DNA from: a virus
Strand: one strand, 5' to 3'
IMG/VR virus record: IMGVR_UViG_3300032246_001091
Location: 1 to 32,271 of that record
Length of the DNA: 32,271 nt
The notes beneath the pieces were generated by a model that worked only from the letters and a program-made list of their open reading frames with translations, was not told where the DNA came from and made no database searches. The position numbers and the translations under genes were made by a program. Below are positions 19,784-28,894 of the stretch, piece after piece (within the stretch, counting starts at the first letter, position 1; each line of letters starts with the position of its first letter).

Positions 19784-20095
19784 ATGGACATCAAAGTACT
19801 TAAATTAATCACAATGGAAGAGGTTTTATCTGAGATTGAATCAGAGGATGAAACACATTATGTTTTAATCAATCCAGTCGGTATTGCAGTAGTTCGTGGT
19901 AAAGATGGTCAACCCAATGTAGGTTTAGCTCCATTTCCACTCCACGGAGAACAAAAAACTGATGCCACTATTGCCATACCTAAGCGTAGTGTAGTATACT
20001 CTTATATTCCTTCTGAGGATTTTATTAATAACTACAAACAAGTTTTTGGTGCTGGCATCGTAGTGCCTCCACAAAAACAAATCATTACAGGTTAA
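19784..20095 (+). CDS. Sm-like phage protein (copy 2)
   Basis: This 103-residue protein begins 'MDIKVLKLITMEEVLSEIES', matching the Sm1-like start of the 3221-3604 product, then 'HYVLINPVGIAVVRGKDGQP', 'LAPFPLHGEQ' and the end 'SEDFINNYKQVFGAGIVVPP'. This is the family with the reported cyanophage Sm-like structure. ATG 19784 is chosen because GAAAGG precedes it and the promoter lies at 19712-19740. The stop TAA is one base from the TTG start of gp43, so it is the first gene of the replication operon. It could affect operon mRNA; that is inference. Confidence 0.58.
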   Translation: MDIKVLKLITMEEVLSEIESEDETHYVLINPVGIAVVRGKDGQPNVGLAPFPLHGEQKTDATIAIPKRSVVYSYIPSEDFINNYKQVFGAGIVVPPQKQIITG

Positions 20096-20096
20096 A

Positions 20097-22631
20097 TTGA
20101 GTAATTTTTACACTAATGTACAAAGCTTTGGTAATAACATACTTTATCGAGGCATTCAAAATGGTAAGGCGGTAAGGGAGAGAATTGACTATTCTCCCTC
20201 GCTTTATATTCCATCCAAAAAAATCACCAACTTTACAAATTTAGATGGTGATTATCTAGACCAGAAAATCTTTGGTGACATTCGTGCCGCTAGAGATTAC
20301 ATCAAACAGTTTGAGGGAGTACCTGGTACTCCTACAATCTATGGTCAAACCAGATATGAATATGCCTTTATTGCCGACCAACACCATGGTATGGTTGATT
20401 ATGATTTTAATAAAGTTCAGATTGCTGTAATTGATATTGAAGTTGGTTCTGAGAATGGATTTCCTGACCCATATAAAGCAAACGAACCTATCACGGCTAT
20501 TTGTATTAAATTTCTAAATCAAACTCCTTTTGTATTTGGTTGTGGTGAGTATGAAGTAAAAGGCGATGAGGTGTATATTCGTTGTAAAGATGAATACAAT
20601 CTCTGTAAGCAATTTATGGAGTTTTGGAAAGACAAATATCCTGATATTGTAACCGGTTGGAATACAAAGTTCTTTGATATACCATATCTCATTAATCGTT
20701 TTCGTAAAATTCTTGGCGAACCAGAGACCAAGAAATTATCTCCTTGGAACTATATTTCTGAACGCAATACAGTAATTAACGGCCGACAATTGACCGCATA
20801 TGGTTTACTTGGTGTTGAATCACTTGATTATATTGAACTATACAAATGGTATGCACCAGGAGGTAAGTCACAAGAATCTTATCGATTGGATAACATCGCT
20901 CAGGTTGAATTGGGTGAAGGCAAAATCTCATATGATGATTATGATAACCTACATTCATTGTATCGTTTAAATTATCAATTGTTTATTGAGTATAACATTA
21001 AAGACGTTGAACTCATTATCAAATTAGAAAACAAGTTGAAACTACTTGAATTGGCTGTAACTCTTGCCTATGACACCAAAACAAACTTTGAAGATGTCTT
21101 TGCCCAAACTCGTATGTGGGATTCTTTGACATATGCCTATCTGTTTGAGAAAGGTATTATTGTTCCACCACGAATTACTAAAGAAAAAGATTCTGCATTT
21201 GAAGGCGCTTATGTTAAAGATGTTCAAGTTGGCAAACATGATTGGGTTGCTAGTTTTGACTTGAACAGTCTGTATCCACATTTGATGATGCAATATAATA
21301 TTAGTCCCGAAACATTGATAGAACCAGAAAACTACACAGATGAAATGCGTGAGGTATTATCTCAAGGCGTTGATGTTAATAAATTGTTGGCCAAAAAAGT
21401 TGACTTGTCTAAACTTAAAGGAGTCACAATTACTCCTAATGGTCAATTCTTTAGAACCGACTTTCAAGGTTTTTTACCTAAGATGATGGAAGAAATGTAT
21501 CAAGATAGAAAGAAGTTTAAAACTTTAATGTTGAAAGCAAAACAGGATTATGAAAATGAAACAGATGAAAGTAAAAAATATGAAATTGAAAACCGAATTG
21601 CTAAGTACAACAATATCCAACTTGCAAAAAAAGTTTCCCTTAATTCTGCTTATGGTGCTCTTGGTAGCCAATATTTTCGTTTTTATGACCTACGAATGGC
21701 CCTTGGTGTTACTACTGCTGGACAATTAAGCATTCGTTGGATTGAGGCCAAACTTAATGATTGGATGAACAAATTATTAAAAAGTGAGAAAGACTATGTT
21801 ATTGCATCGGATACAGATTCGATTTATCTCAACCTTGGTCCATTGGTTGATAGCATTGTTAAGACAAAGACTGAAACTGGAAAAGTTATCTCCATCATGG
21901 ATCGTATATGTGAAGATAAAATTCAACCTTATATTGACAAGAGTTATCAAGAACTTGCAGAGTATGTCTGTGCGTTCTCTCAAAAAATGGAGATGAAACG
22001 AGAAGGCCTTTCTAGTGTAGGTATTTGGACAGCAAAGAAACGATATATTCTTAATATTTACAATAATGAAGGTGTGCAATACAATGAACCTTACATTAAA
22101 GTAATGGGTCTTGAAATGATTAAATCTTCTACTCCATTTGTCATTCGTGAAAAAATGCGAGAAGCAATTAAAATTATATTGAATGGCAAAGAAGAAGATA
22201 TACATGAATTTATTGAGAATTTTAAACAAGAATTCAAATCTTTATCACCTGAAGAAATCTCCACACCAAGAGGACTTAACGGATTGGCTAAATACTCCGA
22301 TGCCGCAACTTTATATAAATCAGGTACACCGATTCATGTAAAAGGCGCTATATTGTATAACCACTATCTTAAAGAAAAAGGATTAACCAAGAAGTATCCA
22401 CTCATTCAAGAAGGCGAAAAGATTAAGTTTACCTATCTTAAAATGCCAAATCTATTCAAAGATACTGTTGTGTCTTTCCCATCCAGATTTCCAAAAGAAT
22501 TCGAATTGCAAGACCATATTGATTATGATACCCAATTTGACAAAAACTTTTTGGAACCTGTTAGAGTTATACTTGAATGTATTAAATGGAAAACAGAAAA
22601 GGTTAGTTCCTTGGAGGACTTTTTCGCATGA
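20097..22631 (+). CDS. gp43: DNA polymerase gp43
   Basis: This 844-residue family B polymerase (T4 gp43: 898) has exonuclease motifs DIEV (113-116), NTKFFD and YNIKDV, polymerase motif A DLNSLYP (388-394), motif B 'KKVSLNSAYGALGSQY' and motif C DTDS (572-575). Both exonuclease and polymerase sites are intact, in a single unsplit gene. The only start that keeps the N-terminal 'FYTNVQSFGNN' (T4: 'FYISIETVGNN') is TTG 20097; the first in-frame ATG comes about 100 residues later. The TTG has only a weak AGG site, so expression may be held low or depend on the upstream gene. The stop overlaps the next gene by ATGA. Confidence 0.97.
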   Translation: MSNFYTNVQSFGNNILYRGIQNGKAVRERIDYSPSLYIPSKKITNFTNLDGDYLDQKIFGDIRAARDYIKQFEGVPGTPTIYGQTRYEYAFIADQHHGMVDYDFNKVQIAVIDIEVGSENGFPDPYKANEPITAICIKFLNQTPFVFGCGEYEVKGDEVYIRCKDEYNLCKQFMEFWKDKYPDIVTGWNTKFFDIPYLINRFRKILGEPETKKLSPWNYISERNTVINGRQLTAYGLLGVESLDYIELYKWYAPGGKSQESYRLDNIAQVELGEGKISYDDYDNLHSLYRLNYQLFIEYNIKDVELIIKLENKLKLLELAVTLAYDTKTNFEDVFAQTRMWDSLTYAYLFEKGIIVPPRITKEKDSAFEGAYVKDVQVGKHDWVASFDLNSLYPHLMMQYNISPETLIEPENYTDEMREVLSQGVDVNKLLAKKVDLSKLKGVTITPNGQFFRTDFQGFLPKMMEEMYQDRKKFKTLMLKAKQDYENETDESKKYEIENRIAKYNNIQLAKKVSLNSAYGALGSQYFRFYDLRMALGVTTAGQLSIRWIEAKLNDWMNKLLKSEKDYVIASDTDSIYLNLGPLVDSIVKTKTETGKVISIMDRICEDKIQPYIDKSYQELAEYVCAFSQKMEMKREGLSSVGIWTAKKRYILNIYNNEGVQYNEPYIKVMGLEMIKSSTPFVIREKMREAIKIILNGKEEDIHEFIENFKQEFKSLSPEEISTPRGLNGLAKYSDAATLYKSGTPIHVKGAILYNHYLKEKGLTKKYPLIQEGEKIKFTYLKMPNLFKDTVVSFPSRFPKEFELQDHIDYDTQFDKNFLEPVRVILECIKWKTEKVSSLEDFFA

Positions 22632-23638
22632 CATTTCTAACACTACTTTGTGCATTAGCACTATCAGGTATTGCTGCTTGGTATTCCGTAATTGGATTAG
22701 CAGCAATTTTTACTGGCGCCTTTTGGCCAATCATCCTTATGGGTTCAGTTCTTGAAGCCAGTAAATTAGTTACCGTATCATGGTTGTATCGTAATTGGAA
22801 AGAATGTCCAATACTATTAAAATCATATCTAACTAGTGCGGTTATTATTCTTATGCTCATTACATCAATGGGTATTTTTGGTTTCTTATCTAAGGCGCAT
22901 ATTGATTCTACACTTGATGCTGGTGCTAATAATGTAGAAATTAAAACACTCAATGTGCAAGAGAAGATTGCCAAAGAAAGATTGGATTATTTGTTGGCTC
23001 GTGCCAAGGATCCATCAACGGCAAGTAATCGGTTGGATAAACAAATTCAGGACACTCAAAAAGAACTTAATGAAATTACCAAAAAGAAATTACCATTACT
23101 AAAAGAATCCAATAAACTTGTGGCAGAAGTTGGTCCTATCAAGTATGTTGGTGACATGGTGTATGGTAGTGAAGATGACAATGCCATTGATAAGGCAGTT
23201 CGTTTGGTAATCATGTTAATAATGGTTGTATTTGACCCTCTAGCTGTGTTATTATTAATAGCAGCGAATATGTCAATGCGTGGTATTCCAGGTAAACCCA
23301 TTGTTAAGAATGGTGAAGTGGTTGGTTTAACGCCAAGTGATATTCCTGTATTTGTTCCTGAAAAAGAAAAAGAAAGTACCGTTGAGGTTGATAAAGAAAA
23401 CATTGCTGAAATTTCAAAATTAGGTACAGAAGAAACTTTACAGGCAACTGAACCTGAAGAAGAAAAAGTGGAACCCATTAAAATACCTGAAGATATGGAT
23501 CCATTTACAGGACAACCTATTCAAAAGAAACGTGGGTTTCCAAATCGTAAAAGTAATGCAGAAAAACTAGAACCTAAGTATGATTATGATGCTGAGTTTG
23601 CATTTAAACAAAAAGGTAATGATAACAGTAATTCTTGA
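22628..23638 (+). CDS. Membrane protein with central coiled coil
   Basis: In this 336-residue protein, hydrophobic segments lie at about 3-20, 22-45, 68-88 and 191-214. Between the third and fourth is a charged helical stretch (105-168), probably a coiled coil. The fourth ends in 'DPLAVLLLIAANMSM'. The C-terminal 110 residues are acidic, Pro-rich and probably disordered. It is coupled to gp43 (ATGA) and followed by uvsX. A membrane protein inside the replication operon suggests a link between replisome and membrane. No domain is named with confidence. Confidence 0.55.
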   Translation: MTFLTLLCALALSGIAAWYSVIGLAAIFTGAFWPIILMGSVLEASKLVTVSWLYRNWKECPILLKSYLTSAVIILMLITSMGIFGFLSKAHIDSTLDAGANNVEIKTLNVQEKIAKERLDYLLARAKDPSTASNRLDKQIQDTQKELNEITKKKLPLLKESNKLVAEVGPIKYVGDMVYGSEDDNAIDKAVRLVIMLIMVVFDPLAVLLLIAANMSMRGIPGKPIVKNGEVVGLTPSDIPVFVPEKEKESTVEVDKENIAEISKLGTEETLQATEPEEEKVEPIKIPEDMDPFTGQPIQKKRGFPNRKSNAEKLEPKYDYDAEFAFKQKGNDNSNS

Positions 23639-23649
23639 AAAGGTAATTT

Positions 23650-24738
23650 ATGAGTATACTTGATAAAATTAAAAAGAATAGTAGTATTAAAGATTCGGCT
23701 ATTCTTTCAAAATCGAAATTCTTTACGAATAAGGATATGATTCCAACTTCTGTGCCAATTATTAATGTGGCCTTGAGTGGTAAATTGGATGGAGGTTTAA
23801 CACCAGGTCTTACAATGTGGGCAGGTCCATCAAAACACTTTAAGACTGCTTTTTCATTATTGATGGCAAAATCTTACTTGGACAAATATCCAGATGCGGC
23901 TCTTTTATTTTACGATTCTGAGTTTGGTACTCCTCAGTCTTATTTCGATTCGTTTGGAATTGATACTGATAGAGTCCTTCACACACCTCTTACAGATATT
24001 GAGCAGTTAAAGTTTGATATAATGCAACAACTCACCAGTTTAGAACGTGGTGAACATTTAATTATTGTTATTGATTCAATTGGTAATTTGGCTTCAAAGA
24101 AAGAAGTTGATGATGCACTTGATGGCAAATCAGTTGCCGATATGAGTAGAGCAAAACAAGTGAAGTCGTTATTCAGAATGGTAACTCCTCATTTATCATT
24201 AAAAGACATTCCAATGATTGTAGTTAATCATACATATAAAGAAATTGGAATGTTTCCTAAAGACATTGTTGGTGGTGGCACAGGTTCATATTATTCTGCG
24301 GATAACATCTTTATTATTGGGCGGCAACAAGAAAAAGAAGGCACAGAAGTTGTAGGTTACAACTTCATTATCAATGTGGAGAAATCAAGATATGTCAAAG
24401 AAAAATCTAAAATACCTGTTACTGTGCGCCATGACGGCGGCATTAGTAAGTGGAGTGGTTTACTTGATATCGCACTTGATGGTAAATTTGTTGTTAAACC
24501 ATCTAATGGTTGGTACTCAAGGGTGGACCAGATATCTGGTGAGGTAGAAGATAAAAAATATCGTATCAAAGAAACCGATACATCAGATTTTTGGTTACCA
24601 ATTTTAAAAACTAAAAAATTCCAAGATTATGTTTCAGACAAATATCAGATTGCAACTGGCGGTATTATGCAAGATGACATTGAGGAAGCATTTGATGTGG
24701 AGACCACGAATGGAGTAGAAGATGAAGAACTTAGTTGA
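23650..24738 (+). CDS. uvsX: Recombinase UvsX
   Basis: This 362-residue RecA-family protein (T4 UvsX: 391) has Walker A GPSKHFKT (59-66), Walker B 'LIIVIDSIGN' (137-146), and 'IVVNHTYKEIG' then 'GGGTGSYYSADNIFII' of the L2/ATP-cap region. UvsX forms the filament for strand invasion, loaded by UvsY (this window, 822-1256). The acidic C-terminal tail is typical. It sits between gp43 and gp41, as in related phages. The 3' end overlaps the next gene by 17 bases. Confidence 0.95.
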   Translation: MSILDKIKKNSSIKDSAILSKSKFFTNKDMIPTSVPIINVALSGKLDGGLTPGLTMWAGPSKHFKTAFSLLMAKSYLDKYPDAALLFYDSEFGTPQSYFDSFGIDTDRVLHTPLTDIEQLKFDIMQQLTSLERGEHLIIVIDSIGNLASKKEVDDALDGKSVADMSRAKQVKSLFRMVTPHLSLKDIPMIVVNHTYKEIGMFPKDIVGGGTGSYYSADNIFIIGRQQEKEGTEVVGYNFIINVEKSRYVKEKSKIPVTVRHDGGISKWSGLLDIALDGKFVVKPSNGWYSRVDQISGEVEDKKYRIKETDTSDFWLPILKTKKFQDYVSDKYQIATGGIMQDDIEEAFDVETTNGVEDEELS

Positions 24739-25054
24739 AGGCATTGATTACTGTTACATCTATCCTAAAGATGATCCACAAGCGGTACATATTAAATTTT
24801 TAGAAGGACCATACAAAAGTACCATATTCAAATATGGTAAAGTAAAATTTGATGAAAAAGATGGCCAGGTCTATTTACTTTTTGCTTATGATGTGTTAGA
24901 ATCAACAGTAAGTAAACCAAAGAAGTTGGAAAAAGATGTTGACTTTAAAAACTACATTGGCGACTTATTAGTAGAAATAATGTCAAACAATATTGAACAG
25001 GAAGTATATGATGAAGTTGGAACAAGCGATATTAAAGAATCTGATTTACAATGA
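24722..25054 (+). CDS. Small conserved protein between uvsX and gp41
   Basis: This 110-residue protein has 'GIDYCYIYPKDDPQAVHIKFLEGPYKSTIFKYG' (beta-rich start), 'VYLLFAYDVLEST' and an acidic helical end. A similar small gene often lies here in marine T4-like phages, but I recognise no function. It overlaps uvsX by 17 bases and gp41 by 47, which suggests tight co-translation within the replication operon. Confidence 0.6.
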   Translation: MKNLVEGIDYCYIYPKDDPQAVHIKFLEGPYKSTIFKYGKVKFDEKDGQVYLLFAYDVLESTVSKPKKLEKDVDFKNYIGDLLVEIMSNNIEQEVYDEVGTSDIKESDLQ

Positions 25055-26396
25055 AGATTATTTAAGAAAAGTATTACCGTTTTTAAAACCAGATTATTTT
25101 TCGGACAGAACCGAAAGAACCTTATATAATGAAATTACATCGTTTACGGAAAAATATAATTCTTCGCCATCGGTTGAAGCAATTGGTATTGCCATCAAAG
25201 AAAAGAGTAATCTTTCGGATGAGGAAGTTAAGGGATGCGAAACTTATCTCCAAGAAATTGAGGCAAATAGCAAAGCAGAAACCGAGGTTCAATGGCTTGT
25301 TGATAAAACGGAAAAATTTTGCCAAGAGAAGGCGATTTACAATGGTGTACTACGGGCTATTTCAATTCTCGATGGTAAGGACAAAAACCAGGACAAAGGT
25401 GCGATTCCCTCTATATTATCGGCCGCTTTGGCAGTTTCATTCGACACCACAGTAGGACATGATTACTTAGAAGATAGCGATGAACGATATGAATTTTACC
25501 ACAGAAAAGAAGAACGTATTCCATTCGATTTGGATTACTTTAATAAGATTACCAAAGGTGGTCTGCCTGCTAAAACTCTTAATATTGCTTTGGCTGGAAC
25601 TGGTGTTGGTAAAAGTTTATTCATGTGTCATGTCGCTGCGGGCGCCATGGTTCAAGGCAAGAATGTATTGTATATCACATTGGAGATGGCAGAAGAAAAG
25701 ATTGCAGAACGAATTGATGCAAATCTACTCAATGTTACGCTCGATGATTTGATTGACCTTCCGAAAGATATGTATGATAAGAAAGTTGCCAAAGTCCGTG
25801 AAAAGACTTATGGTAAACTTATCATCAAAGAATATCCAACCGCTTCGGCATCTGCAACTCATTTTAGGACATTACTCAATGAACTTAATCTTAAACGTAG
25901 TTTTAAACCTGATATTATTTTTATTGATTATCTTAACATATGTTGCTCTTCTCGTATTAAAGCCGGTGCGAATATTAATTCATACACCTATGTTAAATCG
26001 ATTGCAGAAGAACTTAGAGGACTTGCGGTTGAGTATAATGTTCCTATTGTTTCTGCCACGCAGACTACTCGTTCAGGATTTACAAGTAGCGATCCAGGTC
26101 TTGAGGACACCAGTGAATCATTCGGACTCCCAGCCACCGCAGACTTGATGTTTGCTTTGATTACAAGCGAAGATTTGGAAGAACTTGGTCAGATTATGGT
26201 TAAGCAATTAAAAAATCGGTATAATGACCCAACATATTATAAACGATTTACAATTGGTGTTGACCGAGCAAAGATGAGATTGTATGATGTAGAACAGTCT
26301 GCCCAACAAGGCATTGCTGATGCCGGTAAAGCACCAATTGGTGCCTTCAACAAAATTCAACCGCAGAAAAAATCATTTGATGGATTTAAAGTATGA
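25008..26396 (+). CDS. gp41: Replicative helicase gp41 (DnaB-type)
   Basis: This 462-residue helicase (T4 gp41: 475) has a DnaB-like N-terminal domain: 'AILKNLIYNEDYLRKVLPFLKPDYF' versus T4 'IILSHLIFDQAYFSKVWPYMDSEYF'. Walker A GTGVGKS lies at about 197-203, followed by 'VLYITLEMAEEKIAERIDANLL', 'IIFIDYLNICCSSR' (Walker B) and 'ESFGLPATADLMFALI'. It unwinds the fork ahead of gp43. ATG 25008 or 25011 are equivalent starts, with AGGA at 24999-25002. The upstream in-frame TTG 24993 is unlikely. The stop overlaps the next gene by ATGA. Confidence 0.95.
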   Translation: MMKLEQAILKNLIYNEDYLRKVLPFLKPDYFSDRTERTLYNEITSFTEKYNSSPSVEAIGIAIKEKSNLSDEEVKGCETYLQEIEANSKAETEVQWLVDKTEKFCQEKAIYNGVLRAISILDGKDKNQDKGAIPSILSAALAVSFDTTVGHDYLEDSDERYEFYHRKEERIPFDLDYFNKITKGGLPAKTLNIALAGTGVGKSLFMCHVAAGAMVQGKNVLYITLEMAEEKIAERIDANLLNVTLDDLIDLPKDMYDKKVAKVREKTYGKLIIKEYPTASASATHFRTLLNELNLKRSFKPDIIFIDYLNICCSSRIKAGANINSYTYVKSIAEELRGLAVEYNVPIVSATQTTRSGFTSSDPGLEDTSESFGLPATADLMFALITSEDLEELGQIMVKQLKNRYNDPTYYKRFTIGVDRAKMRLYDVEQSAQQGIADAGKAPIGAFNKIQPQKKSFDGFKV

Positions 26397-27496
26397 TGTT
26401 AAGTAAAGATGATGCTTTGCATTGTGCAAAGGTCTTTCACGATTACTTTGGTAACTTTGACCGCATTGATGAGTATATGCGTGACCAAAAGTTAAACTCT
26501 TTGGCAGAAATGCCATCTTCATTATTTCCCCCTGAAGAAGAATTATTCTCTGATTTCTCCATGCATCCAAATGATATGGATATTGAAGTGTGTGAGATAC
26601 CAAATGAAACATGGGAAACATTACTTGCCATTATTAGTTCCCATGTTAATATCCGACCTGTTGGTCGGAATCTCCATTTGGCAGTCAAAGAAAAGAACAC
26701 AGGAAAGTATCTTGGATTCATTCGTTTAGGTTCGCCTGTCATCAACTGTAAACCCCGAAATGAATTGCTTGGACAAGTGTTTACGCAGAAACCTGAATGG
26801 GGAAAACGCTTCAATGATTCAGCGATGATGGGTTTCGTAATTGTACCATCTCAACCATTCGGTTTTAATTATCTTGGTGGTAAACTATTGGCGGCCATTT
26901 GTACCAGTCATACTGTCAGAGAAATGGTAAATAAGAAATACAATATGAATTTGTGTTTGTTTGAAACTACCAGTCTGTATGGTTCTACAAAATCATCTTC
27001 TCAATACGATGGTATGAAACCTTTGATTCGCCATCAAGGTGAAACCGAGTCCGACTTTCTACCAATGATGCACGGCAAACCGTATTCTGATTTAGTAAAA
27101 TTTGTAGAAGATAAAGTGGGGAAGATTGTGGATGATAATATCTCCAGTAGAAAACTAAAGATATCAATGAAGATTATATCTATGACTAAGTCTGCTTTAA
27201 AAGGTACTGGTGAAGCAGCAGCATTCCAATTAACGATTGACAACGCTAAAAAGTTGACAGAACAGAAAAGATATTATACATCCGATTATGGATTTAAGAA
27301 TATGATTGATTATGTGGACTGTAAGACTGATGTTCTTTTACCTGGTGAAAACTATGAGAAACATAATTTAGAGAATATCATTGACTGGTGGAAGAAGAAA
27401 GCCAGTAATCGTTATGAAACATTGAGAAGTGAAGGTCGCCTCCGTACAACACTTGAAGTCTGGACTAACGATACAAATATTGACATTATCCGTTAG
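26393..27496 (+). CDS. DUF4338/DruA-like protein, copy 2
   Basis: This 367-residue paralog of the 7704-8963 product is coupled to gp41 by an ATGA overlap. Shared motifs: KYLGFI (105-110), FVIVPSQPFGFNYLGGKLLA (148-167), 'ETTSLYGSTKS' (191-201), 'SQYDGM' (203-208). The N-terminal 100 residues differ from copy 1 apart from 'GRN'. The C-terminal half (about 210-367) is helical and rich in Lys/Arg and Asp/Glu. Again this resembles the DUF4338 pattern, at moderate confidence. It ends the replication operon. A role with phage DNA is suggested by context only. Confidence 0.48.
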   Translation: MMLSKDDALHCAKVFHDYFGNFDRIDEYMRDQKLNSLAEMPSSLFPPEEELFSDFSMHPNDMDIEVCEIPNETWETLLAIISSHVNIRPVGRNLHLAVKEKNTGKYLGFIRLGSPVINCKPRNELLGQVFTQKPEWGKRFNDSAMMGFVIVPSQPFGFNYLGGKLLAAICTSHTVREMVNKKYNMNLCLFETTSLYGSTKSSSQYDGMKPLIRHQGETESDFLPMMHGKPYSDLVKFVEDKVGKIVDDNISSRKLKISMKIISMTKSALKGTGEAAAFQLTIDNAKKLTEQKRYYTSDYGFKNMIDYVDCKTDVLLPGENYEKHNLENIIDWWKKKASNRYETLRSEGRLRTTLEVWTNDTNIDIIR

Positions 27497-27504
27497 GTGT
27501 GTAT

Positions 27505-27512
27505 AATAAATA
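27505..27512 (+). promoter_or_regulatory. Late-type promoter AATAAATA
   Basis: AATAAATA followed by CTC matches the extended pattern TAAATACTC also found at 1277-1285. It lies in the 37-base gap before the next gene and is flanked by inverted CCGTTA/TAACGG (27490-27495, 27521-27526). It is probably the start of a late operon. Confidence 0.5.
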
Positions 27513-27533
27513 CTCTTACTTAACGGAGATAAT

Positions 27534-28886
27534 ATGGCAGGACTTTCAGCAGCAGACTTCTTTAAAGAACCTACAAGTGTCAGGCCAGACAGAAAACTGC
27601 TCGTATTAAAAAAATATAAGGCAGAAGAAGCCTTTCAAATGGCTGATGGCAAATTTGTTGTTTTTAAATTTGAAAAATCTGTTTACGATAAAATAAGTGG
27701 TTTAAAACCTGGCGATAATGCTGGGTATAATTCAATCATTTTAAAAGACACCAAAGGAAAGCCACACAAATTAAATAAGATTGGTAAATCAAAAGAATTT
27801 GGCGGTGGCGGTTCAGGTTCAGGTGGAGGTGCTGAGAACACCAAAAACAATGAATCGTCCGTTTGTTTATGGTGTGCAGTATATAAAGTTTTTGGTAAAG
27901 CCGATATTGCTACTGTAATTAAAAATTATAGTAATCCAAAAGTTAAAGCAATATATGATGTTGATGAAACAGACAAAAATATGATTTCTCAAACAGATGA
28001 ATTATGGTTAGGACATTATGAAAGAACTGCTAAATTCTTGGTGAATGGATTGTTTAATCGAGGTGATTATATCTACCATAGAGGTGGTCCTTTTGTTGCA
28101 AAAATCTATAAGAAGTTTTCTGAATTAAATAAATTATTACCTACACCTTTTGCAAATGCGAATAAATGGAATCCTGCGGACATTTGGGTTTCAAAAAAAG
28201 GATTTAATTTAGAAGGTTTAGACAAATGCCAAACAATTGATTGTTTAAATCGTTATATATTAAATGCTTTAAAAGATAGAGTATTAGTTGGCATTTCTTT
28301 AAAGAAAACAGAAAACCGTATTCACCAAACAAACTTTAATGTGGGTGAAAAAAGACCTCCAATGAAATGGAATGGTTACAGAGTTGCGGCTAAAGGAAAA
28401 GGCATCTTTGGTTCAAAAGACGTTTATGTTTATGGTAAAGGTGAAGATGAAGTTGAAATGCAAGTCCGTTCATTTGATGATTTGTCTGGTTATCAAGGAG
28501 AAATTATTGGCGCAAAAGCAAAGTATGGTAAAATTGCTCATGGTCCAATAAATGTTGTATTATCTGATTTAAAACTGCCAATATTATCACCACAACAAAC
28601 AATTGTGGCCAAAGCAAGAAATAAAGATAAAACTATGATTAAAGAATTATATAAGATGTTTAAAAAATATGAAGAACCTGGAGTTACAGAACAAAACTTT
28701 ATTACAACAGTTACTTCTAAAGACACCAAAGCTGATTGGTTGTTTTCAAAATATTTGGGAGTTAAATTGATTGATATATTAATGTCGGCGCCTATGTCAA
28801 AAAGAGATGCGTTTGTTCAAGGTGCAATTGGATACGCTCTATCAAATTCAAAAAATAGTTCAGCGTTTATAAAAATATCAGAATAA
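27534..28886 (+). CDS. Modular protein with Gly/Ser linker, unknown
   Basis: This 450-residue protein has an N-terminal module (1-90, 'DRKLLVLKKYKAEEAFQMADG' and 'KFVVFKFEKSVYDKI') linked by GGGGSGSGGG (about 89-98) to a larger, mostly alpha/beta part ('KWNPADIWVS', 'RVLVGISLKKTENRIHQTNF'). Similar linker-joined proteins occur among structural and late genes of T4-like phages, but I cannot name the family. ATG 27534 has GGAG upstream and a late-type promoter, which suggests a late protein. 'KWNPADIWVSKKG' followed by 'VGISLKK' could be a nuclease-like core; this is only a guess. Confidence 0.5.
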   Translation: MAGLSAADFFKEPTSVRPDRKLLVLKKYKAEEAFQMADGKFVVFKFEKSVYDKISGLKPGDNAGYNSIILKDTKGKPHKLNKIGKSKEFGGGGSGSGGGAENTKNNESSVCLWCAVYKVFGKADIATVIKNYSNPKVKAIYDVDETDKNMISQTDELWLGHYERTAKFLVNGLFNRGDYIYHRGGPFVAKIYKKFSELNKLLPTPFANANKWNPADIWVSKKGFNLEGLDKCQTIDCLNRYILNALKDRVLVGISLKKTENRIHQTNFNVGEKRPPMKWNGYRVAAKGKGIFGSKDVYVYGKGEDEVEMQVRSFDDLSGYQGEIIGAKAKYGKIAHGPINVVLSDLKLPILSPQQTIVAKARNKDKTMIKELYKMFKKYEEPGVTEQNFITTVTSKDTKADWLFSKYLGVKLIDILMSAPMSKRDAFVQGAIGYALSNSKNSSAFIKISE

Positions 28887-28894
28887 GGTAAATT

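Noticed and set aside
21777-22229. 150-codon minus-strand frame inside gp43
   Set aside because: It is antisense to the conserved polymerase domain, Phe/Asn/Ile-rich as expected from the complement of AT-rich coding sequence, and lacks a promoter.
27490-27526. CCGTTA/TAACGG inverted repeat as a terminator
   Set aside because: The loop of 25 bases is long, there is no T-run, and a late-type promoter lies inside. A regulatory role is possible but not shown.
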